A stretch of 64,000 bases of DNA from Platerodrilus igneus. Taxonomy: Eukaryota > Arthropoda > Insecta > Coleoptera > Lycidae. The position numbers and the translations under genes were made by a program. Shown in pieces: positions 24,059 through 35,406 of the stretch. The notes beneath the pieces were generated by a model. It did not search any database. It saw only the letters and a list, made by a program, of their open reading frames with translations, and was not told the DNA's origin. Location: contig JARFIW010000453.1 in assembly GCA_036346225.1 (NCBI GenBank), forward strand, positions 2,356,001 through 2,420,000, in the 5' to 3' direction. Positions within the stretch are counted from its first letter, which is position 1; each line of letters begins with the position of its first letter.

Positions 24059-24340
24059 TTAAGCTTTAATTTCAGATAACCTTTGGATAATACTATGAAT
24101 ATTTAATGTATGCAGTATTTCTGACTCAATAGATATCATTGTCAGGTCAATTAAACGTTCTTGAACCATTGTAGTCTTAATGTGGTTCTTGATCAAGCTG
24201 AGCTTAGAGAACGATCTCTCAAATGAAGCAACTGAAATAGGTAGCGTGAAAATTATTCTTAGTGCAATCAGTCAATTAGAAAAATAATCAAGATCATTTT
24301 GAACCAAATAACGTAAAACTTCAAAGAGGCTACAATTATT
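24059..24340 (-). pseudogene. hAT transposase C-terminal dimerisation domain (ZMYM1-like) relic
   Basis: A minus-strand frame ending in TAA at 24059 reads LRIIFTLPISVASFERSFSK, KLSLIKNHIKTTMVQERL and a MISIE block: the hAT C-terminal dimerisation signature, in the version seen in zinc-finger MYM-type-1-like transposases. One in-frame stop lies upstream, near 24275, and the preceding VLRYLVQNDLDYF also fits the family. Only about 90 codons remain. It sits exactly between the end of one LINE A copy and the start of another. A fragment from the middle of the same kind of transposase is found at 61731-62263. Confidence 0.8.
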
Positions 24341-24344
24341 TTCT

Positions 24345-24662
24345 AAACTATAACTAAAAAGGCGATTTCGAATGGACCTGCACTTTGCCGAAGTTCTAAA
24401 TTACTAGAACAACTGAAATGGCTTGCGTGTTCTAATGAGCTAAAGAGCCAAACTACAGGTCCAACCAAAGTAGTAGGGTCGTTAGTGAGGAACCAGACTA
24501 AGACAGGTCCCCAAAAGAGGGCAGCGACTCTTTCGGTACTTAGATTGGCAGAAACCATAGGGGTCGGTATGGCAGTCCAAGACACACTACCGCGATGTGG
24601 AAGGCAACGGGAAACCACCACATTATCTCCCACGTACACAGCGTACTTAAATTGTAACAAAC
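24345..24662 (+). other. Probable 5' UTR of LINE family A
   Basis: GC-richer than its surroundings, with GATGTGGAAGGCAACGGGAA-type sequence that I associate with 5' regions of CFDP2/RTE-type LINEs. It leads directly into the ATG at 24663. The exact start is not defined. Confidence 0.5.
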
Positions 24663-25464
24663 ATGATGGCATTCTCTAGGGTAGAAGATTCCGGAGTTAA
24701 AATAGTCCCCCATTCGGATCTTCGGGAGGGGACTACTTTGGAGGATGCGATCGGAAAGTTAAAAATAAGAGTCGGGAACATTCTGCGAGTCGGAGCGTGG
24801 AATGTTAGAAGTATGAAGCAAGTAGGTAAGCTAGAGAACCTAAAAATCGAAATCAATAGGTTATCACTAGACATAGTAGGGATCAGCGAAGTTCGGTGGC
24901 CAGAGACGGGGGATTTTTGGAGTGGAGACTTCAGGGTAATTCATACAGGAGCAGGGGAAGGAAATTTGGGCGTGGGGATAGTTATGCGGAAAAAGATAGG
25001 ATACTGTGTAGAAAATTACTTACAAAAGAACGAAAGAGTACTCATGGTTAGATTAGAATCTAAACCGGTAAACACAGTAATAATACAAGTATACATGCCC
25101 ACTTCTAGCTACAGTGACAAAGAGGTAGAAGCCATCTACAAAGATATCGAAGACATATTAAAATACGTAAAAGGACATGAAAATCTAATAATTACGGGAG
25201 ATTTTAATGCCGTGGTAGGTGAGGGTAGGGAAGGAGCGGTAGTAGGTTTATTTGGTTTAGGCACGAGAAACGACAGGGGAAATAGGCTGGTAAAATTTTG
25301 CTACAAGAACTATTTAATCATCACAAACACATTATTTCAACACCATGCTAGAAGACGATATACGTGGAAGATGCCAGGAGATATAGTAAGATATCAAATA
25401 GATTACATTTTTGTTAGACAACGGTTTAGGAATCAAGTAAAAACTGTAGAAGCTACCCAAAAGC

Positions 25465-25467
<3 letters not shown>
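24663..25467 (+). CDS. LINE family A ORF, endonuclease half
   Basis: An AP-endonuclease-like (EEP) domain nicks target DNA for target-primed reverse transcription. Catalytic blocks are intact: GAWNVRS (Asn47), ISEVRW (Glu76), IITGDFNA (Asp180, Asn182), GTRNDRGNRLVKF (200-212), RRYTW (231-235) and YQIDYIFVRQRF (Asp247). Only the last block, SDH, is missing, because the frame runs into (TA)n at 25468. A matching TDHNIVIMK opens the RT half at 39166. The frame is open for its whole length, in contrast to most copies here. Related to the RTE-type endonuclease known as craniofacial development protein 2-like. The start ATG at 24663 (or the next codon) is the first in frame. Confidence 0.9.

Positions 25468-25506
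<39 letters not shown>
25468..25506. repeat. (TA)n at left edge of the 13.7-kb nested insertion
   Basis: TA tract that interrupts the LINE A coding frame. The counterpart on the right is at 39102-39163. Confidence 0.95.
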
Positions 25507-25508
<2 letters not shown>

Positions 25509-27643
25509 CTCATATTTAGACCAGGGTAGAAAATTAAATAATCACATCAAATAATTTTAATCACCGTGTAGAAGCTTTGGGAAAAGGTACGCGTTATTAA
25601 AACCGTGAAGCATAAAAATTCATTCGTTTCATTAAAAAGAAGAGATTTCAATTATTTACAAGACGCCTTCTATAAAAAGAAGCAGTATTAAAATGCTTTA
25701 CGTGTAATTTAATTATTCCGAGTAAAGAATCAAATAGAAATTACGTGCAAAATTTATATTAATTAACTCAATTTTAAGTCACCGGTATTAAACAAAATGT
25801 ACAGATAATAATTAATATTTGATTAGGAGTCACTAAAAATTAAAGGGTATTATTTTAATTGGAGTTAATTGGACCATTAGTAACATATAATATGTATAAA
25901 AGCTAGTAAAAACCCAATAATATTCAGATCGTAGAAGTATTATGTTTGAACACCTGCGTATTTTTAAATGTTTTATGTTCTGCGTAAAATTTGCAGATAA
26001 CAAATGGTTACAGAGAATGTTGGAGAAACCGTTGCTTAATATTTACGGGAAATGCTAATAAGGTGGGTTATTTCACAAGTCCACGTGGGTTGAAAATAAC
26101 CGATACTAAAGAATATAGATTTGTACCACTTGGAACAGGGTAGATAGAGACAGATAATATGCGCAAGACAGAGACACATATAGTAAAAGGCGTGAGTTGA
26201 GCAACGTCACAGGGTTGCGATTGGTTGAAAATAAGAGGCAAACTTGAGAGGTAAAAATAACATTTCTGTATAAAAATTAATTAGTTATTCCCAGACGTTG
26301 CGAGCCGTGTCGAAATTTCTGAGATTTAACTGGTGCGAGTGCAAATTTAATAAGAACCGACGCACAGGCGGTCGAGATGGGAACATAGTATACGAAATTC
26401 TAGAAACTGGCCGTTTTGAGGACAAAACAGACAGACAGGCTAACCACTATATATACCCGGGTTAATATGAGTTTCGCTCTCTTAGATTTTTCGATTTGAT
26501 TCAATGCGTTAAACAGTGCTTTTTAGTTTTCCGATTTTGATAGAATAATTTAAACAGTTTGCTCGTATATTTTGGTGATTTAAAACAGTTTGTTCTTTAC
26601 GTGCTACAATGAATGTAATTTAGTGCACTTAGAAAAGAAGATACAAGGTAATAAAGTCTAGTATCACTGTACTAATTAGTCAAATTTGCAACGACAAATG
26701 AATACACAAAGGTAGGCAGTTTTGGCGTATATTTGTGAAAGAAGTATGAATTTCTTTGCTATTTTTCGGGGGTGTTAATAATTAAATGATTCGTAAACGT
26801 GTCTGGATCCACAAAACAAGCTTCAGATATACACAAATGAGTTCCGGAAAAGCACTGAAACAACTTTAGATGAATGGTGGTGTAGAAAATTTTAAAGGCG
26901 ACCAGCAATACGAGGACCTAAACATAACCCAGTTGGATTGGTGTGATTAACAGAGGACGATATACATTGGGGCCACGAGTGCATTAACCTTCAGGTAACT
27001 TATGCTTTGTTGTTCGATTTTGATGTTTTGGTGTGTGTTGAATAACTTTATAATTGATTTACTTAAAATGGACAGTAGGAAATTGTACTAACAACAAATT
27101 TTTAATTTTAAGGTGAAATTCTCTTGTTTAAGTAGAAAGGGTATTTAGTATTTTTGTTCTGGATTATGATGAAAATTTGGGTATGTCTTTGAGCTCAATT
27201 AGACGAACCTGGTTAATTAACGTAAAGGGGTGGGAGATGCTCCCTTTGTACTCAGACTCAGGTCTGCATATATTGTTATATTAATTAGTAGGCATCTACA
27301 AGGACTTTAATTCTGGATGCACATTAAAATGATAATAAAGTTAATCTTGAAATTTTCTGATACTGAAATTTATGCTGAAATTTAATTTTGAAATTTTAAT
27401 GTATTGTGAATATTGATGTAAATAGAGTTAACGTTGGTGTTTGTGATAGGAATGTGTTTGTTTTTTTTTATGATTGAGGATGAAAGTTTTAACTAGGTGA
27501 GCAGCCGAGGCGGAAAAGAGTAAAGAGGCGATTAACAGAAGTTGTCAACGGAACAGTTAAGTTAATAGCTTTTTGTAGGTTTCACAGCATTCTTGACGCC
27601 CAATTCGTGAGGCTCGATTCTAATACATGGAAACACAGCATTC
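25507..27643 (+). repeat. 5' LTR of family X element
   Basis: Starts TACTCATATTTAGACCAGGG, the same as the repeat starting at 31007. The match runs through to ACACAGCATTC at 27633-27643. It contains about 125 bases (27366-27490) missing from the 3' LTR; the solo copy at 6733-8898 also keeps this segment, so the 3' LTR suffered the deletion. TATATATA at 26449 is kept in the solo copy and is the likely TATA box, but no TCAKTY initiator is seen at the proper distance. Confidence 0.9.
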
Positions 27644-27750
27644 TTGACGCCCAATCTGTGGGGCTCGAATGTTTTTTTTTGAAAGGGCCAGTTCCTGCAG
27701 ATATGAGAGGATACACAGCATTCTTGGCGACCCAAAAGTGAGGCTCGAGT
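27583..27750 (+). promoter_or_regulatory. Three tandem LTR-terminus / tRNA-Lys-like primer-binding units
   Basis: CACAGCATTCTTG is repeated at 27583, 27634 and 27714. Each is followed by a primer-site-like string: TGACGCCCAATTCGTGAGGC, TGACGCCCAATCTGTGGGGC and TGGCGACCCAAAAGTGAGGC. The second agrees well with the complement of a eukaryotic tRNA-Lys(CUU) 3' end and reaches into its T arm (GGGGCTCGAA). The 3' LTR of this element ends at the second unit; the solo LTR at 6733 ends at the third. The real PBS is probably the unit following whichever terminus is used. Confidence 0.65.
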
Positions 27751-27947
27751 TTCAAATAAAATTTTTGTGATTTTATTCCAGGAAACTGGCGATCTGAGAG
27801 AGAGAGAGTTTCTGTGTGTGTATAAATTTAAGAGTATTTTAGAGTGTGTGAGAGTGATTAGAACGTATGCAGAGAAAAGAGTGGTTAAGGAGTCAAGGAG
27901 TGGAAATTGGAAGTGACGATAGTGCATTGTGTGAGAAAAATTCTAAA

Positions 27948-29280
27948 ATGTAAGAAGCCGGAGGCAGTAGAGATCAGTCGACGACGGAATCAGGGGATCA
28001 AGGAAACGAGATGATAATGAGAATTCTAGAGAGGATGAACGAAGAATCTAATAGAGCTAGGGAAGAATCTAATAGAGCTAGGGAAGAATCCAATAGAAAA
28101 TTAGAACAGCTAAGCGATGAATCGAATAGAGCAAGGGAAGAATCGAATAAGAAATTTGACCAATTAAATCAGGAATTAGGGGATAAAATAGAGCAATCGA
28201 CGAAAGAATTTACAGAATTTAAAAATAGTCTTACCATGAAAATGGGGGAAGTAGAAAATAGGGTTGATAAAAAATGAGCGTGATATTAAGGTCTTCGACA
28301 GGAAATGGGACATTTAAGGTTCGAAGTACGCAGTTTTTGTGAAGAAGAGATTAATATAAAAATGATTGAAGTAACGGACTCATGTAGGGATCAGTTAGGC
28401 AGGGTAGAACGCGAAGTTAGTAGTATCAAATATAACATGTCAAGTTTAACGGGGGATGGTCCCAGATTTTATACAGGTGGAGGATCATTGGACCAACACA
28501 TGAAGTTTTATGGCGATAACAGGGTAAATCCACAAATTTTTATTAATAGTGTAAGAAATCTAGTGGGAAATTTATTTGACGAACAGACTAAACTGAATAC
28601 GATAAAGGCTTTCTTGAAAGACAACGCGGAAGCATGGTATAATTTAGTAGGACAGGACATAGACACCTACACGGACTTTGAAGACAGATTTTTAAAGCAC
28701 TACTGGAGTGACCACAGACAAGACCAGGTACGAGACGACTTAATCACAGGAAATTTAAGGAAGAATTTTCAGGAAGTAGGAGCAATATGCGATACGCAAG
28801 TATAGCATAGCAAAGCAACTGAACCCACCACTGACGGACCGACAAATTATCAAGTATTTATCACGACACTTCGAGGTAGAAGTAAGACAACACGTAGCAC
28901 TACAGAACATAGTGGACAGAGAAATGTTTTTAGAATACCTGCAGAGGTACGACGACGTAAGTAGTGGACGACCTAGGGATAATAGGGAAAGACAGATCAA
29001 CACAGTTAGGTTTGACAATAGACGGGACAACTATGCTAGAAGGGGGAATAGTTACGGATACAAGCGACAGAATTGGGAACAGCGACGACCATACTTTAGA
29101 AGTAATAGTTTAGGAAGGGGACCTTCACCGAGACCGGAACCAACCAGAAGGAATAGTTCACCGGACATGAGGGGGACAGCTAATACAGACACGGAACGAG
29201 TGGAAACGCCTAGGACATACGCTGAGGTGACGGCTAGACCAGGACCAAGTAGGGAAAACAGACCTGGACAGGATTTTTAG
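27948..29280 (+). pseudogene. gag-like ORF of family X element (frameshifted)
   Basis: Gag forms the particle and packages RNA. Parts in order: an N-terminal coiled coil with repeated SNRAREE heptad-like units (28011-28277); a retrotrans_gag-type capsid block with AEAWYNLVGQDIDTYTDFED (28305-28805); after a frameshift, a PPLTDRQIIKYLSRHFEVEV stretch typical of the same domain's end; and a basic Arg/Gly-rich tail (about 28980-29150) in place of a nucleocapsid. No CCHC zinc knuckle is present. The open frame is broken near 28280 and 28800; the second break looks like a short duplication of TAGCA. The nearest upstream ATG (27948) is followed at once by TAA. Confidence 0.75.
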
Positions 29281-30467
29281 AACGCGACAGACCACTAGAT
29301 TTCAGTGTAAATGTATATGAACATCCACGTGAATTTTTCAAAATTGAGGAGGAAGTAGAGCCAGAAACTGAGGAAAAATTATGTTTGCCAATTATTAATA
29401 TAGAAATTTTTGAGAATAATGTAGAAGTATTACTTGATACAGGGGCAGAGGCGAGTTTAATATAGGAGGAATTCGTCCGCAAAATTAGGGATAAGGTTTG
29501 TGATAGAATTATGCCTATAAAGCGTAGCCATTTAGTAGCTCCAAATAAAAAGAAGTTTGCTGTAGTAAATTGTGTTGTGGTGCTTAGGATAGATATACAA
29601 GGTTTAAGCTGTGAACAGGAGTTTGTAATTATACCTGGACTGAAGTTTCAGAGCATTTTAGGTGTTGACTGTATGATGCAGTTAGGGGTTTTGATAGATA
29701 TGGAAAGGAAGGTAATAAGGATTAAGGATAGGGTAGTGCCATGGAAGGGCAGTTATGAAGTCACAGAGGATGACACGGGGTTGAGTATTAATGTAATAGA
29801 GGTAGAGGATGATGAAGGTAAACAGATCAACACGATAAGATGTCCAGAGGATAGGAGAGTAGAGGTTCAAGCTTTAGTACAAAAACATGCAGAATTAGTG
29901 GGGGTAGAAGCAAGCACAGCGTTAGGCTATGAGCACATATTGGAAGTGGATAATTCAGAACCGTTCAACGCAAAGGTTTATCCTATTCCTGCAGCATATC
30001 GGGAGCAGGTGAAGGCAGAATTAATTAAAGATGCACGAAAAATTAATCAACGGACCAAACCGCAATTCCATTGTCCAACATCCATGGACGCACTTTTGAC
30101 GAGGTTAATTGGCAAGTTCGTTTTTAATAAAGTAGATTTAAGGAATTCATTCTGGCTGATTCCATTACACAAGAATTCTAGAAGGTACATAGTATTTTCC
30201 GTAGAGAGAAAAATCGAGAATTTTAAAGTAGTATCGTTTGGTTTGTCGGCAGAAAAGAAAATAAGAATAAATAAGAAACAGACAAGTGTAGGGACTGAAG
30301 AAAAAGTAATATTTAAGAGTCAGGATAATAGGGATGATAAGTTTATTTTATGTGAGATAACAGGGATGTTAAGTATAGATATAGAAGGAGGAAAAATAGG
30401 GATGAAGAGTATTAGGTTGGTGAGAAGAAAGACTTGGAGGGTCAAGAAGAGAGTTAGATTTAAATAA
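29281..30467 (+). pseudogene. pol remnant of family X element: protease and N-terminal RT only
   Basis: An aspartic protease appears around 29430-29465 with LLDTGAEASLI, where DTGA is the active site; a TAG follows directly. The long frame 29511-30467 continues the protease fold (ILGVDCMMQLGV) and then enters reverse transcriptase at about 30030-30245 with KVDLRNSFWLIPL (motif A, catalytic Asp) and a VVSFGLS block. There the similarity ends. Motifs B and C (YxDD), RNase H and integrase are missing, replaced by K/I-rich sequence with no family resemblance. This is a deletion, not a frameshift, so the loss is real even if some stops are sequencing errors. Confidence 0.8.
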
Positions 30468-30996
30468 CTTGATGAACAAAGGATAGAGATAGGTGAATTT
30501 TAGTATAGATATAGAAAATAAAGCTAAGTATAGGATAAATATGGGAAATAGTTAGAAATATGTGTTTAGGATGAGAATAAAGATTAAATGTAGGAAGAAA
30601 ATAAGATAGGTTAAGTATAGATATTTCATATAAGATTAGTGGAGAGTTAAGAATAGAGTAAGAGTAGGATAGGTATATAGGATTAGGTAGGGGGAAGTAA
30701 AGTATAGTGAAGATTAGTTAAAAGTTAGGAATAGGATAGGTATATAGGATGTATATAGGATTAGATGGATAAGTAGGATGAAGTTAGGGATAATTTCAGT
30801 TTATAGAATTAGGTGAGAGTTAGGAATAGGATAGGGATATAGGATAGGTGTAAATATTTTTTTTGGATTGGATATAAGTTAGGTAAGATATATAGATAAG
30901 GGTAGAGAGAGATAGGCAATTTTTTTTGTAAATTTTGTTTGCGGTTTAAATGTTTTATATTTGAATTCAAATAAGTGGGATTATTTGTATTCAAAT
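30468..30996. repeat. Purine-rich degenerate repeats (GGATAGGTATATAGGATTAG-like)
   Basis: The plus strand is nearly free of C and made of irregular copies of AGGATAGGTATATAGGATTA and GTTAGGAATAGG. It occupies the place where RNase H, integrase and the 3' untranslated region should be. The strong strand asymmetry continues into the polypurine tract. Confidence 0.75.
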
Positions 30997-31006
30997 AGGG
31001 GGAAAA
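30997..31006 (+). promoter_or_regulatory. Polypurine tract (AGGGGGAAAA)
   Basis: AGGGGGAAAA lies directly before the 3' LTR start, as required for priming of plus-strand DNA. It fixes the first base of the LTR at 31007. Confidence 0.85.
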
Positions 31007-33015
31007 TACTCATATTTAGACCAGGGTAGAAAATTAAATAATCACATCAAATAATTTTAATCACCGTGTAGAAGCTTTGGGAAAAGGTACGCGTTATTAA
31101 AACCGTGAAGCATAAAAATTCATTCGTTTCATTAAAAAGAAGGGATTTCAATTATTTACAAGACGCCTTCTATAAAAAGAAGCAGTATTAAAATGCTTTA
31201 CGTGTAATTTAATTATTCCGAGTAAAGAATCAAATAGAAATTACGTGCAAAATTTATATTAATTAACTCAATTTTAAGTAACCGGTATTAAACAAAATGT
31301 ACAGATAATAATTAATATTTGATTAGGAGTCACTAAAAATTAAAGGGTATTATTTTAATTAGAGTTAATTGGACCATTAGTAACATATATGTATAAAAGC
31401 TAGTAAAAACCCAATAATATTAAGATCGTAGAAGTATTATGTTTGAACACCTGCGTATTTTTAAATGTTTTATGTTCTGCGTAAAATTTGCAGATAACAA
31501 ATGGTTACAGAGAATGTTGGAGAAACCGTTGCTTAATATTTACGGGAAATGCTAATAAGGTGGGTTATTTCACAAGTCCACGTGGGTTGAAAATAACCGA
31601 TACTAAAGAATATAGATTTGTATCACTCGGAACAGGGTAGATAGAGACAGATAATATGCGCAAGACAGAGACATATATAGTAAAAGGCGTGAGTTGAGCA
31701 ACGTCACTGGGTTGCGATTGGTTGAAAATAAGAGGCAAACTTGAGAGGTAAAAATAACATTTCTGTATAAAAATTAATTAGTTATTCCCAGACGTTGCGA
31801 GCCGTGTCAAAATTTCTGAGATTTAACTGGTGCGAGTGCAAATTTAATAAGAACCGACGCACAGGCGGTCGAGATGGAAACATAGTATACAAAATTCTAG
31901 AAACTGGCCGTTTTGAGGACAAAACCGACAGACAGGCTAACCACTATATATTCCCGGGTTAATATGAGTTTCGCTCTCTTTGATTTTTCGATTTGATTCA
32001 ATGCGTTAAACAGTGCTTTTTAGTTTTCCGATTTTGATAGAATAATTTAAACAGTTTGCTCGTATATTTTGGTGATTTAAAACAGTTTGTTCTTTACGTG
32101 CTACAATGAATGTAATTTAGTGCACTTAGAAAAGAAGATACAAGGTAATAAAGTCTAGTATCACTGTACTAATTAGTCAAATTTGCAACGACAAATGAAT
32201 ACACAAAAGTAGGCAGTTTTGGCGTATATTTGTGAAAGAAGTATGAATTTCTTTGCTATTTTTCGGGGGTGTTAATAATTAAATGATTCGTAAACGTGTC
32301 TGGATCCACAAAACAAGCTTCAGATATACACAAATGAGTTCCGGAAAAGCACTGAAACAACTTTAGATGAATGGTGGTGTAGAAAATTTTAAAGGCGACC
32401 AGCAATACGAGGACCTAAACATAACCCAGTTGGATTGGTGTGATTAACAGAGGACGATATACATTGGGGCCACGAGTGCATTAACCTTCAGGTAACTTAT
32501 GCTTTGTTGTTCGATTTTTGATGTTTTGGTGTGTGTTGAATAACTTTATAATTGATTTACTTAAAATGGACAGTAGGGAAATTGTACTAACAACAAATTT
32601 TTAATTTTAAGGTGAAATTCTCTTGTTTAAGTAGAAAGGGGTATTTAGTATTTATGTTCTGGATTATGATGAAAATTTGGGTATGTCTTTGAGCTCAATT
32701 AGACGAACCTGGTTAATTAACGTAAAGGGGTGGGAAATGCTCCCTTTGTACTCAGACTCAGGTCTGCATATATTGTTATATTAATTAGTAGGCATCTACA
32801 AGGACTTTAATTCTGGATGCACATTAAAATAATAATAAAGTTAATCTTGAAATTTTCTGATACTGAAATTTAGGTGAGCAGCCGAGGCGGAAAAGAGTAA
32901 AGAGGCGATTAACAGAAGTAGTCAACGGAACAGTTAAGTTAATAGCTTTTTGTAGGTTTCACAGCATTCTTGACGCCCAATTCGTGAGGCTCGATTCTAA
33001 TACATGGAAACACAG

Positions 33016-33020
<5 letters not shown>
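31007..33020 (+). repeat. 3' LTR of family X element
   Basis: Near-identical to 25507-27643 except for a roughly 125-base deletion at 32873 and a few substitutions or single-base indels. It ends ACACAGCATTC at the second terminus unit, then (TA)n. Confidence 0.9.

Positions 33021-33060
<40 letters not shown>
33021..33060. repeat. (TA)n between LTR element and Penelope array
   Basis: TA tract that is at once the right border of the LTR element and the left border of the Penelope-like array. Confidence 0.95.
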
Positions 33061-33065
<5 letters not shown>

Positions 33066-33440
33066 TATGAAGATGAAATTAATGTGTTGGGATGTTTTTG
33101 GTCATAAATAAAACAACTGTCAAATAATCATTCGTTTTGAACTTGACGTTTCGATCTATTATTCAGATCTTAATCATAAGCTAAAAGTTAGGTAATTAGA
33201 AACTAAACAATACATATATCAAAACTTACATAAAACTTGATTATTCTTAAAATTTAGGGCTAGTGTAAAATAATTTTAAATGACATAAAGCAAAACTTGA
33301 GTGACAGAATTAAAATTGTTTTGTGTATGCAATTTTGATGTTACAGAAAATAAGCTTATTTAAGTACAATGATTTTGGATATAAATATTATAAAAATAAA
33401 AGAATGTATAAATATTGTCCATTAAATAACAGCACTACAA

Positions 33441-33761
33441 TTAATGTTTATACAGATCGGAGTAAACAACACTTAAGTTATTTAAGTCTTGTTTGTTGTT
33501 GATGCACTTTTTTCTTTTGTATATGAAATGATTCAAGTAATAACCGTTTTTGTAATTTTGTTCTATTTCTAAAATTTTGGTATCTTTGAGCGAAGGTGTG
33601 TGTTTGGTAGAATGTATATGTGTTGAGAAAGCACAGTTGTTCTTTCCCAATTTTGCATCACTGCGGTGTTGAGTTAATCTGTACTTTAACCACTGACCCG
33701 TTTGACCAATGTAGGAGTGGTTGCATATACATTGAATCTTATATACAACGTTACTGCACAT
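33441..33761 (-). CDS. GIY-YIG endonuclease domain of Penelope-like element, copy A
   Basis: The 106-codon frame contains CSNVVYKIQCICNHSYIGQTG, with the family's YKI..C...YIG form of the GIY-YIG core, followed by LKYRLTQHRSDAK (catalytic Arg and His region) and FSTHIHSTKHTP. This nuclease nicks target DNA for Penelope-type reverse transcription. It is identical over most residues to the domains in copies B and C. It is probably read as the end of one polyprotein rather than from its own ATG. Confidence 0.9.
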   Translation of the reverse strand: MCSNVVYKIQCICNHSYIGQTGQWLKYRLTQHRSDAKLGKNNCAFSTHIHSTKHTPSLKDTKILEIEQNYKNGYYLNHFIYKRKKCINNKQDLNNLSVVYSDLYKH

Positions 33762-33899
33762 TTCGGTGTTTGTTTTATCTTTAAGGGCGAAAAAAGATTT
33801 TGATTGACTTCACATAGTAGTATGCGATGCCTATATTTGGTTTTTAAAATTCTAGTAAGTTGTGGAGTTAGTTTTTCAATATACGGAAGCTTGTTGTAG

Positions 33900-35300
33900 A
33901 CCAGTTCTTGTTTTGCTTTTGTTGTGATAAAATGTTGGTATTTAATAATTTGTTGACAATTTGAATGGGATAACCATTACTGATAAAAACTTGTTTTAAT
34001 TCTTTAATGTTGTTATTTAGAAAAATTGGATTGCTTATTTTGTAATTCGATTTTTAGTGCTAAGATGGTATTTACCTTGTGTTTATTGCTGTGACTGGAG
34101 TTGTAGTTAATGTATCTATCAGAATTTGTAGGTTTTTATAGTAGTTAAAATCAAACTGTTGTTTTCTGATCGAATAATCAATGTATCAAGAAATGGAATT
34201 TTCTGTCTTCTTCTTTTTCAAATTGAATTTTAGATGTTCATTAAAGTTATTGAAGTGTTCAAGAGTGGTTTCAACTTGATTTTGTGGTACAGAGCAAACT
34301 ATGTCGTCTACATACTTAGCTAAAATGTAACTTGAAATGGAAGGTTAGGAATGATTTTGTCCAAAAGTAGATCCATGACAATCTGGGCTAAGATTGGTGA
34401 GAGAGTGAACCCATAGGCGTGCCATAAAGTTGTAAATAGATAGTTTTTCATATGTAAAGTATGTGTTGTTGAATATTAGATTTAGAGTACTAATGAACAT
34501 TTTTCTGAAAATTTGCAGTGAGGTTGAACTTTGTTCCATTGTTCTGATATAATTTGTATTGTTAATTCTTTAGGTATGTTGGTAAACAAAGATACAACAT
34601 CAAGGGATATAAGAATGTGGTCTTCTGGTAATCGAAAATTGTTATACGTATCTACAAAAGTAAAGCTATCCTTGATATTGTAGCCTTCAAGAGGAAATGA
34701 GTGTTTCAGAATTTCTGCACAGAAATGAGCAATGCTATAGGTAGGAGTATTAATGGATGAAATAATTGGTCTTAAAGATAGTGTTGGTTTGTGAATTTTT
34801 GGTAGACCATAATACTTTCCTGGACTTGAACTGTTGTTGATTAGTGCTTTTTGGGTTGTTGATATGATATCTTTTTATGAAGCATGTTAATGTGTTCATT
34901 CACATTTTTGGATTTTAGTGGTTGGATCTTTTGTTAAGATTTTATAAGTTTCTGTGTCAGATAATAAATCAAGTGATTTTTGTTTGTAATCTTCTGATTT
35001 CATTATGACAGTAACTTCGCCTTTGTCTGCCTTGACTACCAATAATTCCTTGTGGTTTTGAGAAACTTTTTACTTTGTAGAAAGTTTTGTTTATAAAACT
35101 GTTGTTATTGTTATTGATTGGATTTTTAAAAATTGGTGATGATGTTTGTAACTTTGGCACGTGTAATGTTTTCTCTTCTCGTGTAGTATCTTTAAAATTA
35201 TCTATGATAGTTTCAACATCTGCTAAGAGTCTTCCTATGTGAATATCACCACTATTCATCTTTAAATTAAATTTAGGTCCTAATGATAGTAAGTATTTTA
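33900..35300 (-). pseudogene. Penelope-like RT domain, copy A (frameshifted)
   Basis: Same motifs as copy C, read on the minus strand: the LRPIISS block, a DVVSLFTNIP motif-A block, PMGSPLSPILAQ-like motif B, and a YVDD catalytic box near 34310. It is split over three frames. The break between the TYFTYEKL stretch and the motif-B block is at the same place as in copy C. Confidence 0.8.
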
Positions 35301-35406
35301 TATCATCTGGTATGTTGACATTACTAAGATTGATTAGCCATTTTCATTGTTAATGAACAATTGAGAACTTTCCATTTGCTTGTACATAAGTTGGTTAAAT
35401 TTTTAA

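Larger units (their letters stand above)
25507..33020 (+). mobile_element. LTR retrotransposon family X (Ty3/Gypsy-type, defective)
   Basis: Two nearly identical direct repeats of about 2 kb bracket a primer-binding region, a gag-like frame, a protease and the beginning of an RT, and a polypurine tract sits immediately before the 3' LTR. Gene order (gag-PR-RT) and protease/RT style suggest Ty3/Gypsy. RT is cut off before its YxDD motif, and RNase H and integrase are absent, so the element could only move with help from a relative. LTR identity is very high, so insertion was recent. Flanked by (TA)n on both sides; a target duplication cannot be distinguished inside TA repeats. Confidence 0.85.

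Noticed and set aside
25468..25529. C-terminal YIYIYIY extension of the LINE endonuclease frame
   Set aside because: It is translation of (TA)n and the LTR start, not part of the protein.
30809..30994. 61-codon proline/tyrosine-rich minus-strand frame
   Set aside because: It is the complement of the purine-rich repeat.
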